A DNA stretch of 64,000 nt. Source: Macrothele yani (Eukaryota; Arthropoda; Arachnida; Araneae; Macrothelidae). The notes beneath the pieces were generated by a model. It was not told the origin of the DNA and made no database searches. It was given only the letters and a program-made list of their open reading frames with translations. The DNA lies in assembly GCA_039090855.1 (NCBI GenBank), contig CM077011.1, positions 36,971,501-37,035,500 on the forward strand, given 5' to 3'. Both the position numbers and the translations under genes were made by a program. Each line of letters starts with the position of its first letter. Positions within the stretch are counted from its first letter, which is position 1. This document shows positions 56,180 through 64,000 of this stretch, in pieces.

Positions 56180-56369
56180 CTAAAAATTAGAATATTTTAA
56201 AATACAATGGAAATCCATAAGAAGAAATATTTTTTTGTGTTTCACCACAACATGTTACAGATGTGTTCAATTTATAACAATCAGTGTGCACTATTATATA
56301 ATATAACTGCATATTATAGAAATATCTTGGATGCATGCAAAATTCCACAGCAAATACATGAATGCATAC

Positions 56370-56484
56370 CTGGTCAGCCTGGTTTGCTGTCGTCTCCTAA
56401 CAGATGGATTTGTTTCAAATGAATGTGGACGCTTCCTCTTCTTTGCAGAAGCAATTGCGGCTGCAGCAGCAATTCCAACAGTTC
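56370..56484 (-). CDS. NRF1/ewg: NRF1/erect wing exon B: nuclear localisation signal
   Basis: It completes a Gly codon from exon A, then reads TVGIAAAAAIASAKKRKRPH and SFETNPSVRRRQQTRLTR. The Ala-rich run followed by KKRKRP, the basic nuclear localisation signal, and the RRRQQTRL segment are diagnostic of NRF1 (vertebrate VGMAAAAAVATGKKRKRP and SIRKRQQTRL). The acceptor is attgtctag before 56484; the donor is gtatgc after 56370. Entry phase is 1 and exit phase 2. The basic region is also the start of the DNA-binding domain. Confidence 0.96.
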
Positions 56485-56957
56485 CTAGACAATAAAAATC
56501 AAGAGAAAAACATAAATGAATTGTTAAAATTAATACTAACTCTTACCTGGTCTGCAGACCACTTTGAATTCTACAATTTCTATTAACTATTAACTTCTAT
56601 GCATCATGGATCCATCTGTCTCTAGTTATTTGTTCCGCCTCTCCTCTCGGATCATTGATCAGTTGAAATGAGATAGCCAATCAGTGAGTACTGATACTTT
56701 GATGTACAAAATTTTCAGTGGTCTCACAGAACAGAACTGGGTAGCTTACATCTAAGAAGGTTTCTGTTGGTGAAAAAGACTGAAAAATCTGTTTACAGAA
56801 TGGTTTGATGTTCAAAGTGAATTGAAAATGATACAGATATCAATGAAATGTAAACAATTATAAGTAAAACACGACAGTGAATGAATGTAGAGTAAATTAC
56901 AACGAAAAACTTCCAGGTCTAGCAAAATTCTGATGTAGCAGAATTTTTTATTACTAG
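56485..56957. other. Intron A-B, part without a feature
   Basis: AT-rich intron sequence adjoining the acceptor of the 56370-56484 exon. No repeat or coding recognised. Confidence 0.4.
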
Positions 56958-58240
56958 GGCTACAATTTTATGGCCTAAAAATTGCTAGAAAAATGCTCCC
57001 AAAAAATGCATTTATGACTCAAAAACTGAAAAAAAAATGCCCTATAAAACAAAAAACATGGCCTAACAAATGCACATTTATTTTTTATTCCGCTGCAAAA
57101 CTAATTAATTAAAAAAAGAAAAGGTGCATCAAACAAGACAAAAAGATTCTGAAAAATATATTTTAATTTGTTGATTGTTGCTGTGTGAACTAAAATTCTT
57201 TACTTTACTAAAGAACACATGACATATAAAACAAAACAAAGAATAAACAAGAAATAAAAATTAATTGTTTCACAGTTTCTATACCAAATTAAACATTTAT
57301 TGCTGGAAAACATGTCCTACAAGACAGAAAAAAAATCTGTTAAAAATACAATTTAACTTTTTACAGTTTCTGTACCAAACTGAGTCAGTTTTTTGTCCAC
57401 AAAAAAATGAAAAATAATAAAAAAGCCCTATAATGGAAAACAAGAAAAAGAATAAAAATGCAACTTACATTTTCTGGCAGTTCCTGTACCAAACTGAAAG
57501 TTTGAATTTCACTAAAAACAATTTATTTGAATATTTTTAGTTTGACATGGCAAACTGAAAGTTTTTATTTCATCAGTCCAGAACTGAAATACACATTAAA
57601 AAACATGTGCAAATTTTCAAAAGAAAATGATCTTCCATTGTCTGCCAACAAAGCTTTAGACATTAAAAAGCTCTTTTCCACTTCTACTGAAAACACAGGA
57701 GCATGCCTGTAATAAACTGTCACTTTGTTCAAAGTCTCCTAAAATTTCACCAAGGGATTAGTTTCTCCCCGATAGCACATCTGCAATTGAACACAGCTTT
57801 TCACACCTTACATTATTTTTTTTTCAAACTTGCTCAATTTTCTTTTGCCCAGCCTTTCCACTTGTCCAGTCACAATGTCTAGGTCATTCACAATTTTCTA
57901 TATCAAATCTATTTGAAGCACTAATAGCACTCTTGACTTCAAGAAAGTAATGGCACTAGGCAGAAATCCAAAATTCAATTTTATACAGGGAAATTTACCT
58001 GATATTTTAGGATAAGAAAGTAGTCTCTGTGCAACTTAAATTGAAGCCACTTCATTGCTGTCAAATGAGTCAATCTTCTTCATACAAGAGAAATTCATCC
58101 AAAAAATGCTCTTTTTATTGAAAATACTAAAATATGCAAAATAATGACTCAAAAATAACAAAAAAAATGCCTTAAAACGACCAAAACCTGGAAAAATGAC
58201 ATATCCCGTAAAAAATCACGAAAAAAAAAATGCCCTATAT
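56958..58240 (-). mobile_element. Decayed hAT-like element
   Basis: The region is recognised by a hAT-type C-terminal transposase remnant on the minus strand (57540-57712). It is bounded on both sides by AT-rich sequence with repeated aaaaaatgccctata / aaaatgcc words (57000-57080 and 58140-58240). The left boundary tagggctacaattttatgg near 56957 resembles a hAT terminus. Target duplications were not found, so limits are approximate. Confidence 0.5.
57540..58090 (-). pseudogene. hAT-like transposase C-terminal fragment
   Basis: On the minus strand one frame around 57712-57555 reads APVFSVEVEKSFLMSKALLA, then DNGRSFSFENLHMFFNVYF. This closely matches the hAT dimerisation segment (typically P.TSVEVERSFS.YK.LL.DNR.SF..EN......V). 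Upstream (58090-57730), short pieces such as KKIDSFDSNEVASI are in other frames with stops between them. The gene is dead and heavily diverged. Confidence 0.65.
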
Positions 58241-58479
58241 ATATACATACAACAAATGTACTTAAATAAGCTTATTTTTGTATGACACACATTTGTATAC
58301 ACTTGAGCAATGTTTTAGTATTGCCAAAAGAAATATGCAATATCATAAAAATCCTAGACCTACTTATTACCAATTTTTTGTTCATAAATGAGTGATAGGC
58401 AATGCACGTAACTAACAAACAAATTAAGAAGGTAGTGTAGAATACGCTAAGTTATGTATAAAAAGTTTAAGGCAAATAT

Positions 58480-58508
58480 GTTTCAGCCATTACTATGGCC
58501 TTCATCAG
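58480..58508 (-). ncRNA. Hammerhead-ribozyme-like core, left arm
   Basis: The minus strand reads CTGATGA, then AGGCCAT-AGTA-ATGGCT, then GAAAC. The stem II strands pair over six base pairs with one bulged G. The conserved hammerhead core CUGAUGA...GAAA is complete. Stems I and III and a cleavage site were not identified by eye. Confidence 0.5.
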
Positions 58509-58513
58509 TGCGA

Positions 58514-58920
58514 CTATGATTGGTTTTCGCTGCCAGATTGGAAAGGTAAGTTTTGTAACGTTAACTCCAGGTGACGTGATGCAATGAGGGATTTCCAGAT
58601 GTAAGGAATGAAAATGGGGAGCTCAGAGTTGCAATTTTTGGAAAATAAAATTTCCAAACTTTCACTAAACCTCAGAGCATACCGATTTTGGAAAGGAGCC
58701 AACTTTTTAGTATCGGACCAAATTGGAATAGCTGAAGTGTCAGCCATGGTAAGAAGAGACAAGGAAGAGGAAGGTTTACCAAATTTCACATCAGATTTGT
58801 GTTCCTGAAGTCTTGAGAGAATTTTTCGGAAGGAACTTCCTATGTACGCGGTTAATGCAACGTTAGTCTTGATCAGAATTTTATACACTCCAGGCGAAGA
58901 AAGCGGAGGTCTTGGGTTTC
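58514..58920 (-). pseudogene. Penelope-like GIY-YIG endonuclease fragment (left arm)
   Basis: The frame includes AYIGSSFRKILSRLQEHKSD, then SSSLSLLTMADTSAIPIWSD and NRYALRFSESLEI. The first is the YIG half of a GIY-YIG nuclease with conserved Arg and His; the last carries the conserved Glu. The upstream GVYKI part, with the GIY half, lies just before the start Met of the open frame. It is the same family as 14941-15342, with the same order of motifs. The polyprotein upstream is missing because the arms meet at 59064-59093. Confidence 0.85.
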
Positions 58921-59110
58921 TGTCATTACAGAGGATAACACAAATTGAAGGGGAAGAACGAATGGCAAGTCTATATTCTTCTCTTTTGAAGATACTGATG
59001 AATTTGTAGGCAGAAGGTTCGTGGTAAGGGATTGAGCCAGCAAACGTTAGTTCCTTTTTTGGTGAAACAACGTTAGTTCCTTTTTCGGTGAAACACCAAA
59101 AAAGGAACTA

Positions 59111-59640
59111 ATGTTTGCTGGCTCAATCCCTTACCACGAACATTCTGCCTACAAACTCATCAGTATCTTCAAAAGAGAAGGATATAGACTTGCCATTCAT
59201 TCTTCCCCTTCAATTTCCGTTATCCTCCATAATGACAGAAACCCAAGACCTCCGCTTTGTTCACCTGGAGTGTATAAAATTCCGATCAAGACCAACTTTG
59301 GATTACCAGCGTACATAGGAAGTTCCTTCCGAAAAATTCTCTCAAGACTTCAGAAACACAAATCTGATGTGAAATTTGGAAAACATTCCTCTTCCTTGTC
59401 TCTTCTTACCATGGCTGACACTTCTGCTATTCCAATTTGGTCCGATACTAAAAAGTTGGCTCCTTCCAAAATCGGTATGCTCTGAGGTTTAGAGAAAGTT
59501 TGGAAATTTTATTTTCCAAAAATTGCAACTCTGAGCTCCCCTTTTTCATTCTTAGGTCTGGAAATCCCTCATTGCGTCACATCACCCGGAGTTAGCATTA
59601 CAAAACTTACCTTTCCAATCTGGCAATGAAAACCAACCGT
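59111..59640 (+). pseudogene. Penelope-like GIY-YIG endonuclease fragment (right arm)
   Basis: The mirror copy of the left arm: AYKLISIFKREGY, PGVYKIPIKTNFGLPAYIGS (both halves of GIY-YIG), FRKILSRLQKHKSDV and SSSLSLLTMADTSAI. It is open to a stop after KIGML; relative to the left arm there is a frameshift near 59465. The rest (LEKVWKFYF region to 59640) is in other frames. Confidence 0.85.
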
Positions 59641-59647
59641 AGTCGCA

Positions 59648-59676
59648 CTGATGAAGGCCATAGTAATAGCTGAAAA
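59648..59676 (+). ncRNA. Hammerhead-ribozyme-like core, right arm
   Basis: The plus strand reads CTGATGA, AGGCCATAGTAATAGCT and GAAAA. It mirrors 58480-58508 with two changes, one of which (atggct to atagct) weakens stem II. Likely inactive if the motif ever functioned. Confidence 0.4.
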
Positions 59677-59736
59677 ATATTTGCCTTAAACTTTTTATAC
59701 ATAACTTAGCGTGTTCTACACTACCTTCTTAATTTG

Positions 59737-60355
59737 CTTATGTTGTTCCATACTATGAAGTAGACATCTGGGAAAATAAATACATGTCATGAAAGTTATC
59801 AAAATTAATAACTTCATGTTTCAACATGCATTAAGAACATTACTAGTAATAGAGGTAGCAGCTTACCTGCAACTTAACATATATGGCACGTTATGAGCTC
59901 GGCAGACACGTGCTCCCACCCCTACAGAGGCCTAACATAAATAGTTATTTGTTAGTTAAAATGAAATATTTACAAGCTAAAACACTATTAATAATATTAA
60001 TTTACAAAGCCTAATTAAATTGTATTTACATAACTTAAATATTTAAACTTTTAAAATCTCCTAAAGTTAAAACATACGAACATCAAATATAGTTATCTCA
60101 ACGGGCTGGGAGACACCATCTGCCCAAACACTCAACCACCACTTTGCGAGCACTTTCGTCAGTACTTTACCGACCATCCTCAGGCAATCATTATTCTCAC
60201 GAGGATTTCCTGCTTGTGCCCAACATTTGAAGTTGCATGCCGGGAAAGAGGAAGGGGTGTGGCATAATTATTACGAATCTAAAATGCGCACTTCTCCACA
60301 GTGCTGCCATCTATTGAAGACCTGACTTTTATTTATAAATGTAGATAGTGTACAA
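59737..60355. other. Intron sequence with a possible further Penelope-like terminal motif
   Basis: From 60150 to 60184 the minus strand reads CTGAGGATG, then GTCGGTA-AAG-TACTGAC, a seven-pair stem including one G-T pair, then GAAAG. This is hammerhead-like, but two unpaired bases precede stem II. The sequence around 60100-60300 is less AT-rich than its surroundings. No endonuclease coding was found. Confidence 0.35.
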
Positions 60356-60480
60356 TATTTTTATTTTTTATTTTTTTTATTATTTACTTTTTTATTTTTT
60401 TATTATTTACTTTTTTATTATTTACTTTTTTATTTTTATTATTATTATTATTATTTTTATTTTTCTTATTTATTTTCCCA
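60356..60480. repeat. T-rich low-complexity tract
   Basis: Imperfect repeats of tttttattatttac and ttattattattattt over about 125 bp. Confidence 0.9.
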
Positions 60481-60929
60481 GTTACTATTACTAATAACTG
60501 GGAAAATTATCAAAAGCAACACCATTTGCAAGATGAAAGCTTGTGTTGGACTATTTTACAAAGCCACTTCCAAATTCAACTTTCATAATGCCACTTTCAA
60601 ATCCAACTAAGGAAATCATTAATTTGTTTGTCATGGGATAGCACTGGTAGGGGCACATTCCAATGGTTGATCATGAAGAATGTCTTGTTTTGTTTTGTTT
60701 TTCAGTACATCAAGGGACTTTGCAATTTTGTTGAAAACTTTTAAAATGCCATGAAGTATTTATTTTAACATAACAATCTTACATATTTAAGAGATAACTA
60801 GATTAAACCTGCTAGAACTGACAGTCAGTTTGTTTTTAAGATTAAACTCATATGAAACATCAAATGTATGCTTTATTTGATTGACAAATCCATTCAACCA
60901 CTTCAGTAAAGACAATATCTCAGGTTCAA

Positions 60930-61008
60930 GATTTTTTTTTTTTTTTTTTTTTACTGAAGGTTTAACAACCACCGTGAGCAACTTAATGGGCTATAAGCAG
61001 TCGCCCGT
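60930..61008 (-). mobile_element. tRNA-derived SINE, 5'-truncated copy 4
   Basis: A T tract of about 23 (the A tail on the minus strand) is followed by gaaggtttaacaaccaccg and gggctataagcagtcgcccg, identical in content to the 3' half of the SINE at 22255-22477. The tRNA head is missing. Confidence 0.85.
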
Positions 61009-62429
61009 AATATTTTCACTAACAATGGTCAACGGAATGTTTATTTACATCTTTACATAATGGGAAACGTCTTACCTACGTGAATAAACTGGATCGAATG
61101 GATATTATATTGCATATATACATCACACAGTCCAACGGCAGAACACAATCAGGTCTTCGAGTGTTCGCTGTTCCGAATCGTGGAACTTTCAGGTCATCCT
61201 GCTGATTGTGAGATAGTAGGCCGATGTATAATGAGCATGATGAGAAACACATTGTTTAGCCCACAGAAAATGACTACGAAAATGATAGTCAAAACTAGTT
61301 TGGGAATGCTTGTGCAGCGGGAAACGATGTTCAATTGTCAAGACAAAATATTTCGTACTTGATCGATTTCCCTTCAACTTAAAGGTTTGATTCTTCAATA
61401 TTTTTTAGGTTTTTAAATGTCATTTTTAGAAGTACAACTCACTAAAATGGAATACTGGCTTATCAATTTTTTAACATATCAAGTGAAAATAAAGTCTAGG
61501 AATGCTTTACGACTGAATATTTTACCAAACTGATTCTCCTTCAAATTGAAGGTTAAACCATTCAATAGTTCATTGTTTTAGACACTGCAACGTTAGAATC
61601 ACAAGACAATAAGAAGAAGGGTTGCCCAACTATTGAAACCAGACAAACCTAAAATCGTCACGAAGTGACTGCTTGAAGTGATTTCGACGAATTCAATAAA
61701 TCTTGGAAAATCGCAAAATAATGCTCAATGTTCCTGAATACTCCATGAAAACAGAACCTGACTAATTGTTTTCATTCATATAATATTTTTACCCTACATT
61801 TATAATATCAGGTTGCATTCAACAATATTGGCCCTATGTTGGACAAAGAGAGAATGTTTCCCGCGAGCACAATAATGTTCATATAATGTGAGAAACAGTA
61901 CACAATATAAAAGCTATATAGTTGACAAATATGTACAATAATGATTGTAACCACGTAATAAAGTTCAACACTAAAATGTGTCTGAAGAATTGATTAAAAA
62001 TAATGTATTTTAATTATAATACTTTTTTAAGCATTAAAAATAAATACAGGCTTCAGACTGTGCCACTAATATAAGACCTAAATGCAAAGTACAACTGAAT
62101 ACATCTGATGTTGAGAGCAATTATAACAATGAAAAGTTATGTAATTCTTCAGTGATTGGTTAATTTCAATTTGAGTAACAATTATAATAAAAATAATGAA
62201 TTTTACAATTCGATCATCATCATCATCACCACACCTATACAGCATCTTGACATTTCAGATTTTAAGTACCAGTTTCATTCTTAAGAATAAACTCAGATTA
62301 CAAAGGGATCTGGTGAATAAGGGGAAGCAAATAAGAATCAGATATTTGGTTGAAAATTCAGTCAACTTATTTGCAGCTGTATCTGCATCCTAAAATGTTT
62401 TCTTGGTCAGGTATTGCTCACCAAGGAAA
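61009..62429. other. Intron sequence without a recognisable feature
   Basis: AT-rich DNA. A short (CAT)n-like run lies near 62214-62229. No exon, transposon end or large repeat recognised. Confidence 0.4.
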
Positions 62430-63400
62430 ATACTTCATGTATATTTTGACTCAAAATAACATACAGTTATGCAATTAGGGGGCATTAACATATAATTTTT
62501 CTCAATATCTCCTTTTCTGAAAGTCTGGTTTGAAAAATTATTTTTATATGAAATAGTATTCACTGGGAACATTTTGCATATGTTTTCCACAATGAACAGT
62601 TCTGACCCTAAATTATATAAGAAAGCATTTCTGTTAACAAGTATATCACTGCTTCTAAAGATCCAATTGAAAGATTCTTTTTGAGTTGTCATTCACTAAG
62701 ATAAAAACTGAAAATTACCCACATCAAAAAAATGCAGAATTTACCCACTAGAAGGGATACATGGATAAATTGCTTAATTTATATCTCTGCTTCAAAAAGC
62801 CACATTTGAAAAATTCTTTTTACATCCTATCTAGCTGCCTTGACAAAGAATATTTTGCATACATTTTTTTTATTTTCTACTTTTTCATAATGCACAATTC
62901 TGTTGCTAGAGGTGTCATTTATATTTATATTTGAAAGAGAATCTTTTTTTCTAAAAAAATGTTTAGAAAAGTATTTTCCAAATCAGATACCCTTATCAAA
63001 TACAACATTTTGCACTCATTTTTCTTCAAAAACAATGCACAGTTTTCCTGCTAGAAGGCATAAGGTTACATTTCATTTTCCTCCATATCAAAGCTTTTCT
63101 AATTGTTTGATCTGACAAATTCCCTTTGCTTCAGATATCTTATTCTATGGGGGTACATGTATACAATTTGTAATTTTTTGTAACATGCATTTCTGCCAGT
63201 ATTGGCATATGTAACTATTTCTATTTGCAAGTATTTTACAGAGCTTGTAAACTGGATGATTTTTTTATTTTTTTATTTTCATCCAATATAACTATGAAGA
63301 ACACTGCACACATTACACATTTTGAATAATGTGCAGTTTTTCTCCTAAGGGTATAAATACTTCCTCTTAACTAATTTTTACATTTTTAAAAAATCTGCTT
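62430..63400 (-). repeat. Y-family modular repeat, copy 4 (inverted)
   Basis: Inverted module cores (tgcacaattctgttgctaga and relatives) occur near 62466, 62590, 62736, 62888, 63035, 63182 and 63328. The spacing is close to 147 bp. Between cores the complement of ttttcaaa-tggatttttag-agcagagatat is recognisable (for example near 62510, 62800 and 63090). Non-coding. It is more diverged than copy 3. Confidence 0.65.
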
Positions 63401-63902
63401 TGAAAAAAATTTCCACAGCCAAAAGGATCCAATGGAATGCCCATTACAATGAAGATTCTGATGTCGTTCTTGTTTTTTTTATAGTGATCCAGTTACTTGT
63501 ATACTAAATACATGGCTGAACATGGTACTGATACACAGGTGGGAGAAGATGCTGATAATGATATCAATGAAATGATAAGTGATCTGCAGCTCTGGGAGCA
63601 TTTTCGAAGTAACCCTTCTCGCTGAAATTTAAGTAATAAATGACAGTAATTTAAATTAGTATTAGCTGTGCTTATGTAGTGTTGTCAACTCTGATTCTGA
63701 AAATAAAGAAACAAAGAAGGTTTTGGTTCAAGAGGTTTACTGAAGACTTGAATGTTCTGTGGAATTAATCTGAAATATGTCATATCTAGGATGCCTTTCT
63801 CTTTATGAATTATTTCTCACTACACCACTTGGCTAAATATCAACAGAACACTGTATGAGAAACAATAATATTGTGCATTAAGTATATAAGTTTATTCCTC
63901 AC
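63401..63902. other. Intron A-B start, no gene
   Basis: AT-rich. A plus-strand frame of 37 codons near 63513 (MAEHGTDTQVGEDADND) has no recognised relative. The splice donor gtgagg of exon A is at 63902-63897. Confidence 0.4.
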
Positions 63903-64000
63903 CTGCAGCTGCTAACTGTGCAGTAATGTCACTGCATCCAAGAAAGTCAGGACCATCATCATAGGAGCCACTATCTGGAGATGATGGATTACTGAGATCA
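63903..64000 (-). CDS. NRF1/ewg: NRF1/erect wing exon A (partial): acidic N-terminal region
   Basis: The visible end of an exon that continues past the window. It reads DLSNPSSPDSGSYDDGPDFL, then GCSDITAQLAAAG. The vertebrate protein has the same plan (SPSSPEDTSYDDSDIL, then TAHLAAAG) directly before the localisation signal. The donor is gtgagg after 63903 and the exit phase is 1, completing Gly with exon B. This N-terminal Ser/Asp-rich region is phosphorylated in the vertebrate protein. The first codons and the promoter are outside the window. Confidence 0.93.

Larger units (their letters stand above)
58421..59736. mobile_element. Head-to-head Penelope-like element 3' ends (palindromic, 643-bp arms)
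   Basis: The left arm 58421-59063 and right arm 59094-59736 are reverse complements across their full length, with only scattered changes. They are separated by 30 bp that carry an extra direct copy of acgttagttccttttt. Each arm contains a GIY-YIG endonuclease end reading outward and a hammerhead-like core near its outer end. The structure is the same as at 14797-17212 but without interruption. The reverse transcriptase is absent from both arms. Confidence 0.9.

Noticed and set aside
63513..63626. Small plus-strand frame starting MAEHGTDTQ as a peptide gene
   Set aside because: Only 37 codons, antisense to the host gene, no promoter or relative recognised.

Overview
The window is AT-rich invertebrate nuclear DNA, most likely arthropod. 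Coding exons with GT-AG splice sites sit in very long introns. Around them are Tc1/mariner, hAT and pogo-like DNA transposons, Penelope-like and LINE retroelements, and a tRNA-derived SINE. There is no prokaryotic gene organisation. The species cannot be named from the sequence.

The single host gene is on the minus strand and spans the whole window. It is the orthologue of vertebrate nuclear respiratory factor 1 (NRF1) and insect erect wing (ewg). Six exons are visible, in transcript order: 63903-64000 (cut by the window edge), 56370-56484, 56053-56179, 27503-27652, 17626-17784 and 8274-8447. Their phases are compatible and they encode an uninterrupted stretch from the acidic N-terminal region through the basic nuclear localisation signal and the whole DNA-binding/dimerisation domain. 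The transcript start, the first codons and the C-terminal activation domain lie outside the window. Introns are about 7.4, 0.19, 28.4, 9.7 and 9.2 kb, and the last one runs off the left edge.

The introns are filled with transposable elements. From left to right: a long-TIR Tc1/mariner-type remnant (1040-2011); a CR1/Jockey-like LINE fragment (2935-4845); an inverted repeat (5740-6281); a SINE (7815-8043); mariners at 8767-10048, 12063-13706 and 42468-43779; Penelope-like inverted duplications at 14797-17212 and 58421-59736; Tc1 elements at 17883-19084 and 32017-33418; a Tc1 (44436-48679) split by a BED-type hAT (44893-48392); a pogo-like element with a 408-bp tandem expansion (38463-40376); and an RTE-like LINE (51230-54606). 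Two further repeat families built of roughly 150-bp modules recur throughout; they are called X and Y here.

The best candidate for something poorly described is a pair of related large elements, A (30529-37902, plus) and B (48680-55839, minus). Both have long terminal inverted repeats beginning GGGTCATTCC and broken genes for the same large protein, with a DF(S)ENYSF / YF(T/S)DG..AQY(K/E)N core that I cannot place in a named transposase superfamily. The second candidate is the set of head-to-head Penelope-like duplications with spacers of about 30 bp and hammerhead-ribozyme-like cores at their outer ends. Every transposase and reverse transcriptase gene seen carries at least one lesion. The RTE-like LINE, the 32-kb Tc1 and the 42-kb mariner are the least decayed.
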